Positions 42,979 to 50,233 of a stretch of DNA of 64,000 bases are shown here, piece after piece; positions within the stretch are counted from its first letter, which is position 1; the number at the start of each line of letters is the position of its first letter. Made by a program: the position numbers and the translations under genes. The notes under the pieces are model-generated. The model was not told the DNA's origin and made no database searches. It was given only the letters and a program-made list of their open reading frames with translations. Origin of the DNA: an uncultured Monoglobus sp. (GTDB lineage Bacteria; Bacillota; Clostridia; Monoglobales; Monoglobaceae); contig CANRGH010000005.1 in assembly GCA_947630135.1 (NCBI GenBank), positions 53,506 through 117,505 of the forward strand, read 5' to 3'.

Positions 42979-44716
42979 GCGGACCACCTCCCATGTTGTT
43001 AAGCTTCGCGTAAACGCCGCCGAGCCCGATCAGCTCGCTGTGTTTTCCGCACTCTGCGATAACGCCGCCGTCAATGACCGCTATGCGGTCGCTGTCTTTT
43101 ATTGTTGAAAGGCGGTGCGCCACAACAAGCACGGTTCGTCCGGCGCTTAAATTGTCGATCGCCTTTTGCACCTCGGCCTCGGCCTTGACATCAAGCGCGC
43201 TTGTGGCCTCGTCGAGCAGTAGTATCGGCGCGTCCTTCAATATCGCTCTGGCGATCGAAATCCGCTGCACCTGACCGCCCGACAGACGGCATCCACGCTC
43301 GCCCACGGTCGAGTCATAGCCGTTCTCGGTATTCATAATAAAATCATGGGCATAGGCCGCCTTGGCCGCGGCGATAACATCCTCCTTTGACGCGTTCGGT
43401 CTGCCCATCGCGATATTCTCATAGATCGACACCGGGAACAGATAGGCCTCCTGCGACACATATGAAATAAGGCTCCGCGTCGACTTGAGCTCTCTGTCGT
43501 TTATGTCGATCCCGCCAATCAACACGCTGCCGGACTTGGGCTTATAAAATCCGCAGACAAGGCCGAGCAGTGTGCTCTTTCCGCAGCCGCTGGCGCCCGC
43601 GAAGCCGACTTGCTCGCCTACCTTCACGCTGAAATTAATATCGGTCAGCACCGGCTTTTCGGGTTCATACTCAAAAGCCGCGTCTTTAAACTCTATCGCG
43701 GGAACGTTTTCGGGAAGCTCGTTTGATACAATTCCGCCCTCCCGCTCCGCGGGCTCTTTGAGGATCGAGAACAGACGCTCCAAAGACGCGGCGGCCGAAC
43801 GAAAGTTAAAAAACATCTGCGACAGGCGGATTATCGGGTTCAGGAGCTGATTTATCAGCGTCGAGAACGCGACCAGCGAGCCCAGAGTTAGCTCGCCGCG
43901 GAAGCACAGCAGGCCGCCGTAAATCAAGCATATGCACAGCGGCACATGTCTTGCGAGCGAGAAAAAGAAAATTCCGCGGTACTGTATCTTGTCGTTGCCC
44001 ATGGCCATGTTTGTCGCCTTTTGTATGCCCGCGTCATATTTGTCGGCGAGCTTGTCCTCGATATTATACGACTTCACGACCGAGATGCCGCTCACCATAT
44101 CCGCGACCGTGTTACTCACAAGACCGAGATAGCGCATGTATTTTTTGGAGCCTATCTTGAACGGTATCGAAAAGCATGCGCCGATCGCGACAAACACCGG
44201 AGCCGTGCAGATCGAGGCGATAAGCAGTCGAATGTTGATCCCGCCCAGAAATGTCAGATAAAACACAAACGTAAAAGGGATCTCTATCATTCTTATAAAA
44301 TCGTTTTCCATGAAAAACTGAACGGTGTCGGCGTCAGAGCTCATTTTTGAAAGCATCTCACCGCTGCGCACCGAGTTCATGTAGTCGATAGGAATTCTTG
44401 AAATGCGCTCGGCGCTGTCACGCTTTATGTCATGAATTATGCCGGTCGAAAATTTGCCCGCCGCGAAGCTGCTCATATAAACGGCCGCCATTATTCCCGC
44501 GATCGAAAGCACGGCGAACAAAAATATCTTCGGGACCTCGGAAATGCTTCCTGCCTGCGCGGCGTCCACAATGCGGCGCAGGTAATCGGTCTTTTTTACC
44601 TCGAGCCATGAGGATGAAACCATCGCGGCTACTGCCGCGGCGGCCCAAAAAATATAAACTTTAGCATACCTTGCCAAATCGGTATAAATACCCGGCGTTT
44701 TTCTGTTCTTTTTCAT
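42965..44716 (-). CDS. ABC exporter subunit (membrane plus ATPase), first gene of a pair
   Basis: A 583-residue half-transporter with six membrane segments (first around YIFWAAAAVAAMVSSSW) and a full ATPase: GASGCGKST, LSGGQVQRISIARAI, ILLLDEATSALD and VVAHRLST. It pairs with the next gene. The consensus promoter at 44724-44752 puts the RNA start at about 44717, next to the ATG at 44716, and there is no ribosome site, so the message may be leaderless; the GTG at 44722 would lie before the RNA start. No neighbouring gene suggests the substrate, although it is flanked by two pectin-related surface protein genes. Confidence 0.9.
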   Translation of the reverse strand: MKKNRKTPGIYTDLARYAKVYIFWAAAAVAAMVSSSWLEVKKTDYLRRIVDAAQAGSISEVPKIFLFAVLSIAGIMAAVYMSSFAAGKFSTGIIHDIKRDSAERISRIPIDYMNSVRSGEMLSKMSSDADTVQFFMENDFIRMIEIPFTFVFYLTFLGGINIRLLIASICTAPVFVAIGACFSIPFKIGSKKYMRYLGLVSNTVADMVSGISVVKSYNIEDKLADKYDAGIQKATNMAMGNDKIQYRGIFFFSLARHVPLCICLIYGGLLCFRGELTLGSLVAFSTLINQLLNPIIRLSQMFFNFRSAAASLERLFSILKEPAEREGGIVSNELPENVPAIEFKDAAFEYEPEKPVLTDINFSVKVGEQVGFAGASGCGKSTLLGLVCGFYKPKSGSVLIGGIDINDRELKSTRSLISYVSQEAYLFPVSIYENIAMGRPNASKEDVIAAAKAAYAHDFIMNTENGYDSTVGERGCRLSGGQVQRISIARAILKDAPILLLDEATSALDVKAEAEVQKAIDNLSAGRTVLVVAHRLSTIKDSDRIAVIDGGVIAECGKHSELIGLGGVYAKLNNMGGGPRESA

Positions 44717-44723
44717 GAACACG

Positions 44724-44752
44724 ATTTTAGCACAGCTTTAATTTTTTGTCAA
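44724..44752 (-). promoter_or_regulatory. Promoter of the ABC exporter operon (probably leaderless)
   Basis: TTGACA (44747-44752) and TAAAAT (44724-44729), 17-base spacing, minus strand. The predicted RNA start coincides with the ATG. Confidence 0.75.
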
Positions 44753-44853
44753 TCATTCTAAGCAAATTCAATAAATATTCAAAGAAAAGAAAAGTTTTTG
44801 ATTATATTTTACATATACACTATGGCAAATTTTTCGTGTTTTGAGCATAAAAA

Positions 44854-44878
44854 GAGGCGCCCGACACTCGGACGCCTC
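44854..44878 (-). terminator. Terminator of the 1407-residue surface protein gene
   Basis: GAGGCGTCCGAG/TCGGGCGCCTC-type hairpin (minus strand) followed by TTTTT (44849-44853), about 11 bases after the stop codon. Confidence 0.85.
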
Positions 44879-44888
44879 AAATAAGATA

Positions 44889-47800
44889 TTATTCAACTAT
44901 TTTTACCTCGCTGAGCGGCTTGATGTCGCCGGTTCCGCTCCAGATAAACAACTTGACCGTGCCGCTTTCGGGCTTTTTGAAATCAAGACCGCCGACCTGT
45001 GTTCCGGTTATATCATATACGCTCGCTCCGACAAGAATGTCGGCCGCGCTGTACACGCCGATTATAAGCTTCGCCTTAGGCTCGGCCTCTCCGCCGTAAT
45101 ACGCGACATCAACGCTTAACGCGTTATCGCCGCCATAAACCGCGTTTGTTATCTCATAGGGATAATCATGAACGACAGGCGTTGCTGTCGCCGCAGGTTC
45201 GGGCGTCGCTGTCGGTACAGGCTCCGGGGTTGCCGTCTCTTGCGGGTCGCTGTCAAGCTCCGCGATATAGATATTGTCAACGCTGAGTTCAATTGTTTCA
45301 CCCGCGTCATTCTTACCCTTCGTCATTACCGCCATACCGGTCATAACAAGATGCGGGATCGCGCTTTCATCAACCTTTATAGTGCCCTGCGCCAAAGTTA
45401 TTACGCGATTAAGCGCATATTCCTCGCCGTCTTTTTTGGTGTAAACCTTAACAACGTTTTCCGCCTTGTGATACTCGACTCTCAGACTGAACCATTTTCC
45501 GGGTGTAAAATTGAAATTCGAAATGGTATAGTCAAATCCTTTTTCATTGTCATCCGAACCGCCGGACGAGAAATAGTCGGTCAGCTTCAAGGTTGCGCCG
45601 TCGCCGGTCTTTACCTCAAAAGCTCTGCCGTCATCGGAACCGGCAGAATAGCTGTTGTCCGGGCCGACGTTGTTTTTGTCGTAAAATCTCAACAAAACAT
45701 TGTCTTTCTGAGGGCCGCCTATATTGAAATCCTGCTCAATAACGATAACATCCGAGTCAACGGGCGATGAGGGATTATAAGTATATCCATCCTGACCGCT
45801 GCCGGTATCGGTAAATTTCAGATAATTGTCTCCCTCGCCCCTTTCGGCAATTGAAGGAGCAACGGCATTCTCAATTGATACGGTTCTGAAATTTAATGTC
45901 AGCTCCTTGCCGTTTCCGTTCGCAATTTTTGAAGTTCTGTCAACGTATTTCGTACCCTCGGGGATCGAGTTAAAGTCCCACTTCTCGCCCTTGAGCGGTA
46001 TCGGTGTTACAACGGGCGTCGGCGACGGTGTAATTACGGGGGTCGGCTCCGGACTCGGCGTGGTTTCCAAACGATAAGGCAGAGCCTCAACATCCGGATT
46101 TGGCACAGTGATCTCGGCTGTCTCCGCGCCGTGGTTCTGGAGCGTCTGGCTTTCGTCGTCAATCGGCAATGTGAGGATATACGCGAACAGCATCGTCTTC
46201 GCGGCCTTGGCGCGCGTGACCTTCACCTTCGGCTCAAGCTCGGTGCCAAAGCTTACCGCGCCGCGCTCAATGCCCTTTTCGCTGCGCATAAGGCCTAAGT
46301 TATACGCTTCCTTGACCTTGCCGTACAGCACCGGTGAAATATCGTCTTTATCGGTCAAGGCGCCCCAGCCTACAAGTGGGAAGTAAGGCGTTCCCTCATA
46401 TATGGCGTTCTGATCATAATTCGCGTCGCCGGGAGCGGGCAGGCCGCCGTTGTTTGTCATATATTCGACCTTGTTCCAAGCTCCGCCGTCGTCCTTGCCG
46501 AACTTCGCAAGATACGCGTCATAGAGTATTGCGCCCATTGCCTCGCGGGTCAGCGCCGCGTCTGACGCGATCGCGCCGGTGTCCACAAACTCGGGCTCTT
46601 TGATATATGTCGCCGAAACTGTAATATCTTTATCTACATAAAGGCTGTACTCTTTTTCATTGGTTACGGGCTCGCCGTTGATATATATCTCACCGTTCAA
46701 ATATCCGGGATCCGCAACGGCGGTTATTCTGATCTCGTCTCTGTCGTCCACGGCAAGCGACTCGGTGCTCTGCGGATAGTTAAGCGAGTAGTATCTAAGG
46801 CCAAACAGTCTTCCCGTTCCGCCGTGCGCCCAAAGCGTATATTCCGTGTTCTGCTCAACGTCAAATTCAACGGTGCCGTATATCGTCTGTCCGCTTCCGT
46901 TTGCAGTGTCATTCAGATACTTGCTTTGAACGGTTCCGCTCACATTATTTGTAAGGTCAATATATTTATTGTCATCAAAACGCGCGTAAACAACGAGCTT
47001 GCCCTTCGCCTTTGAAAAATATGTGATATGCTTTTCGGGCGTTGAATTTCTCATCTCAATATAATTTCCCGTTATGTCGTTGTTGTCAAAGGCCGCCGAG
47101 CTGTCAAATCCTTTGACAAAGCTTACCGGCTGATCGGGATCGGTCTGCTCCTGCGGTGCCGTCACCTTCATATAATTATTGTCGGCAATATCTCCGCCGG
47201 CGGTAATATCTTCTTTAACGTCAACGTTTACATAATCAAATTTGCTGTCGTTATAGATCGTAATCGTTCCGCCCTCGGACTGGCTGACGGTGACAAGGTG
47301 CTGTCCCTCGCCGGGAACGGCCGCATCAGCCGCCGACGCCTGAGCCTCAACCTCGGGACCGTATTTTTCCTGAAGCTGCGCGTATGTCAGATTATAGCTT
47401 TCAAGTGCGCCCTCATCTAAACCGAAAACAGTTTCCATGCCGCGGGCAAACTCGCCGACGGTGATTATATCGTTGGGCTTAAAGAGGTTTTCGTTGTTCT
47501 TGTGCATCGCGCCGACGCGCAGAATTCTTTCAATATTGTCTCTGTAGTAATAATTCTCCTCGGGCTGGGCCGTAGCTCCGGGAGCAACGTCAACCTGGCT
47601 CACGTCGGCCGCCATCTCGGGGAACAATCCTGTCCAGTCGCCCGACTTCGCGGCCTCCTGCGCCTCGGGCGCCAGGTATGTCAGCAGCGTCTCCATAAAC
47701 TCTTTGCTGGTATACTCATCAGTTCCGGACGTCGCCTCGTCATAGATATACTGAATGATTATTCTCGCGAACTGCTTGGCCGCGGACTCCTTATACGTCG

Positions 47801-49112
47801 TTCCGTCCCAGTTGGAAACGCCGTTGGCGGAATTCTCGGCGGGCGTCTCTCCGGCCTCATAAGAGCTGAATATATACTTGCTCTCGTTCTCACCGAGCTT
47901 GCTCACATAGTCCTTAACGCCCTCATAAACGCCGATATAACCGACTTCGGGATCGGCCTTCGCGGTCTCGCGCATAATTCCGGTTGAGTCGGGATTAAAT
48001 CCGTTGGGCTTATCCGCGCCCTCAAGAGAAAATCCGTTTCCTCTCGGAACAGCAGACACCAGGATCGGGTGCATTCCCCTCGCTTTTATCGCGGTTATAT
48101 ACATATCGAGCCATTCTTTATAGAGAGCATTGTTCTGCTCGGGCGTGCCGTAATTCAAGCCTCTGTCAAAGCGGGTGTGTCCGTCGGCCTCATCGCCCTG
48201 CGCGGATGTGAGGAAAACATAGTCGCCGGTTTTTCCGGTCAGAAGAATGTCGTTAAATCTGCCCTCGTTATAGCTTCTCTTCATGCTTCTGCCGCCCATG
48301 GAATAGTTAACCACGTCGGCCACTTTGGTCGGGTCGATATAATACTCAAGGACCTGTCCCCAGGAGGAATACGAGGACTCGTTGGTATAAGATTTCTCGG
48401 TCGAGCCGCCCAGGATAAATATGGTCGCCTTTTCGCCCGCGGGAGCGGGATCTATCGGGGTTATAGAAATTGATTTCACCGTAACGGTCTGCGGATTTGT
48501 GCGCGTCGGCAAGGCCGCGGGCTCGATTTCTATCTCAACAAAATCCTGACCGGTTGCGAAATCATAGCTCCACTTGGTATTGCCTTCCGTCCATGTCACC
48601 GTCGTGTTTCTCGCGACGTTGCCCGCGTCGTCCCACGCCGAAGTTCTTCTTATTCTGTCGTATTCCATACCTGTCGGCTGGACCAATGTGTTGTCGCGGC
48701 TGCAGCCGCCCCCGAGCACAACCTCCAGATGATAAGCGCCGGGAGGCACGTCGGCTCTGTAGATAAGTCCGCCGTGATTTTTTCTGTTCGCGTCATCACT
48801 GAGATAGTTGCCGTTTTGCTCGGTAACACTTACACCGTCATCCGATATACTGCGGAAAATGCTCGTGGCGACGCTGCGCTCCTCGCCGGGAGGCATGATA
48901 GCGCCGGAATATCTTGAGACAAAGCCCTTTTTAGCGGCCGCGCTGTATGCGGGAACGCTTCTCGTTCCCGCTTTATACATATCGGCAAAATTTTCAACGA
49001 TCGGGAACTGCAGCTCCTCCCCGCCTTCTTCTCCCGCGGCAAAAACCGCCGGCATAACTGAAACAACAAGAGCCAAAACAAGCGTCAAACTGAGCAGTCG
49101 TCTTTTAAACAT
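44889..49112 (-). CDS. Secreted SGNH-fold/SLH surface protein, probable pseudoenzyme paralogue of the pectin esterase
   Basis: A 1407-residue exported protein (signal peptide MFKRRLLSLTLVLALVVSVMPAVFA). Residues about 35-1030 parallel residues 950-1930 of the giant pectin esterase: a carbohydrate-binding-like beta region (GGLIYRADVPPGAYHLEV), an SGNH-fold domain 225-460, and SLH-like repeats. The catalytic blocks differ: ILGGST (Ser237 kept, Asp lost), SAQGDE in place of SAHNDE, and DGTTYKE with Thr439 in place of the catalytic His. A LamG-like domain (about 1040-1290), a Pro/Thr linker and a C-terminal domain ending KLFIWSGTGDIKPLSEV follow. It is probably a non-hydrolytic pectin-binding or scaffold protein on the cell surface. 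Start follows AAGGAGG; own promoter and terminator. Confidence 0.85.
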   Translation of the reverse strand: MFKRRLLSLTLVLALVVSVMPAVFAAGEEGGEELQFPIVENFADMYKAGTRSVPAYSAAAKKGFVSRYSGAIMPPGEERSVATSIFRSISDDGVSVTEQNGNYLSDDANRKNHGGLIYRADVPPGAYHLEVVLGGGCSRDNTLVQPTGMEYDRIRRTSAWDDAGNVARNTTVTWTEGNTKWSYDFATGQDFVEIEIEPAALPTRTNPQTVTVKSISITPIDPAPAGEKATIFILGGSTEKSYTNESSYSSWGQVLEYYIDPTKVADVVNYSMGGRSMKRSYNEGRFNDILLTGKTGDYVFLTSAQGDEADGHTRFDRGLNYGTPEQNNALYKEWLDMYITAIKARGMHPILVSAVPRGNGFSLEGADKPNGFNPDSTGIMRETAKADPEVGYIGVYEGVKDYVSKLGENESKYIFSSYEAGETPAENSANGVSNWDGTTYKESAAKQFARIIIQYIYDEATSGTDEYTSKEFMETLLTYLAPEAQEAAKSGDWTGLFPEMAADVSQVDVAPGATAQPEENYYYRDNIERILRVGAMHKNNENLFKPNDIITVGEFARGMETVFGLDEGALESYNLTYAQLQEKYGPEVEAQASAADAAVPGEGQHLVTVSQSEGGTITIYNDSKFDYVNVDVKEDITAGGDIADNNYMKVTAPQEQTDPDQPVSFVKGFDSSAAFDNNDITGNYIEMRNSTPEKHITYFSKAKGKLVVYARFDDNKYIDLTNNVSGTVQSKYLNDTANGSGQTIYGTVEFDVEQNTEYTLWAHGGTGRLFGLRYYSLNYPQSTESLAVDDRDEIRITAVADPGYLNGEIYINGEPVTNEKEYSLYVDKDITVSATYIKEPEFVDTGAIASDAALTREAMGAILYDAYLAKFGKDDGGAWNKVEYMTNNGGLPAPGDANYDQNAIYEGTPYFPLVGWGALTDKDDISPVLYGKVKEAYNLGLMRSEKGIERGAVSFGTELEPKVKVTRAKAAKTMLFAYILTLPIDDESQTLQNHGAETAEITVPNPDVEALPYRLETTPSPEPTPVITPSPTPVVTPIPLKGEKWDFNSIPEGTKYVDRTSKIANGNGKELTLNFRTVSIENAVAPSIAERGEGDNYLKFTDTGSGQDGYTYNPSSPVDSDVIVIEQDFNIGGPQKDNVLLRFYDKNNVGPDNSYSAGSDDGRAFEVKTGDGATLKLTDYFSSGGSDDNEKGFDYTISNFNFTPGKWFSLRVEYHKAENVVKVYTKKDGEEYALNRVITLAQGTIKVDESAIPHLVMTGMAVMTKGKNDAGETIELSVDNIYIAELDSDPQETATPEPVPTATPEPAATATPVVHDYPYEITNAVYGGDNALSVDVAYYGGEAEPKAKLIIGVYSAADILVGASVYDITGTQVGGLDFKKPESGTVKLFIWSGTGDIKPLSEVKIVE

Positions 49113-49183
49113 CTCTTTTCCTCCTTAAAAAATGCGCATATTTATCAAAAAAGCACAAATATTAAATTCATCATATTATATTT

Positions 49184-49212
49184 ATTATACAATATTATTT
49201 GAAACATTGCAA
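49184..49212 (-). promoter_or_regulatory. Promoter of the 1407-residue surface protein gene
   Basis: TTGCAA (49207-49212) and TATAAT (49184-49189), 17-base spacing, minus strand, about 70 bases upstream of the ATG. The rest of 49213-49352 holds no gene; 49320-49350 has short direct repeats of TATTCCCTA. Confidence 0.8.
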
Positions 49213-49352
49213 TAGAAACTTTGAAAATTTTTCAAAAAAATGACCAAAGAAAAAGTGACCGGTGAACAGAGAAACGTCCGCGGGCAGACCAAAACATTTT
49301 TCGCCGCTTTAACTCCGCGTATTCCCTATTCCCTAATCACTATTCCCTACGT

Positions 49353-49427
49353 TGGCACCCTCTACGCGAGTCGAACGCGTGATCCGCCCTTAGGAGGGGC
49401 GTGTTATATCCACTTAACTAAGAGGGC
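49353..49427 (-). tRNA. tRNA-Arg (anticodon CCT)
   Basis: A complete 75-base cloverleaf with encoded CCA: acceptor GCCCTCT/AGAGGGT, D arm GTTA/TAAC, anticodon stem CGCCC/GGGCG closing loop CTCCTAA (anticodon CCT), T arm with GTTCGACTC. It reads AGG. Own promoter upstream, with a small GCGCGG/CCGCGC hairpin (49433-49448) in the 5' leader. Confidence 0.96.
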
Positions 49428-49455
49428 ATGTGCGCGCGGAAAACCGCGCTTATTC

Positions 49456-49484
49456 ATTATACATAATTCGGTCGTCCGTGTCAA
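49456..49484 (-). promoter_or_regulatory. Sigma-A promoter of tRNA-Arg(CCT)
   Basis: TTGACA (49479-49484) and TATAAT (49456-49461), 17-base spacing on the minus strand, directly after the methyltransferase stop codon. Confidence 0.88.
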
Positions 49485-49487
49485 GCC

Positions 49488-50222
49488 CTATTTTCGGGCA
49501 ACAAAGAACAGGCGCTCTGTCTCCGGGCCCGGTTCGTCAAAGGTCAGATCCCCGAAAACCGAAACCTCGGAAAATCCGCGCTCAAGCAGAAGCTCCTTAA
49601 GCTCGCCCGCCGAAAATATCGTCTCCTCCTGATATTCGCTGTACCTTTTGTAGCCGTTTTGATGCTCTTTTATGAAAAAATTCAGTTCAAAGCTCACGAC
49701 CTTATCATCCGGAAAATATCCGCAGTCCCACACGCAGAACGCCGAGTCATCCTCATAGACAAAGGTGTTGTTCCCCAAAATGCTGCTCAGCTTATACTCC
49801 GAGTTAATGTCAAAAATAAACACGCCGCCGTCACGCAGGCTGTCATAAACCCGCTCAAACGCCGCTCCCGCGTCATCAAGACCCTCGAGGTAATTCACGC
49901 AGTCAAGTGCCGAGATCACGCAGTCAACGGGCGCGGGGAGCGCGAAAGTCCGCATATCCATGTTGAGGAACAGGATATCAATCCCCGCCTCGTCAGCCTT
50001 GTTTTGAGCGATCGCGAGCATATCGGGCGAAATGTCGATACCCGTCACCTCATATCCCGCGCGGGCGAGCGGAACCGTCACCGCTCCCGAGCCGCAGCCG
50101 AGATCAACCACTGTTTTCGGCGTGAAGCTTAACCGCTCAAAGACGGACCCGTAAAACCTAATAAACTCGTCATAATCGGTTTTCTGGAACCTGTCATATA
50201 TTTTCGCAAAATCGTCATACAT
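49488..50222 (-). CDS. Class I SAM-dependent methyltransferase
   Basis: A 244-residue Rossmann-fold methyltransferase. Motif I is VVDLGCGSGAVTVPLARAG, followed by VTGIDISPDMLAIAQNKA (acidic residue binding the SAM ribose), and MDMRTFALPAPVDCVISALDCVNY (motif post II/III). A start at 50222 follows GGTGATAGT; a TTG at 50237 overlaps the pcrA stop codon. It lies directly downstream of pcrA in a long leftward unit. The substrate is probably a small molecule, but nothing identifies it. Confidence 0.85.
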   Translation of the reverse strand: MYDDFAKIYDRFQKTDYDEFIRFYGSVFERLSFTPKTVVDLGCGSGAVTVPLARAGYEVTGIDISPDMLAIAQNKADEAGIDILFLNMDMRTFALPAPVDCVISALDCVNYLEGLDDAGAAFERVYDSLRDGGVFIFDINSEYKLSSILGNNTFVYEDDSAFCVWDCGYFPDDKVVSFELNFFIKEHQNGYKRYSEYQEETIFSAGELKELLLERGFSEVSVFGDLTFDEPGPETERLFFVARK

Positions 50223-50233
50223 ACTATCACCGC

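Noticed and set aside
49240..49632. Plus-strand frame of 130 codons over the tRNA and methyltransferase end
   Set aside because: It crosses a complete tRNA gene on the other strand and translates repeats of TATTCCCTA.
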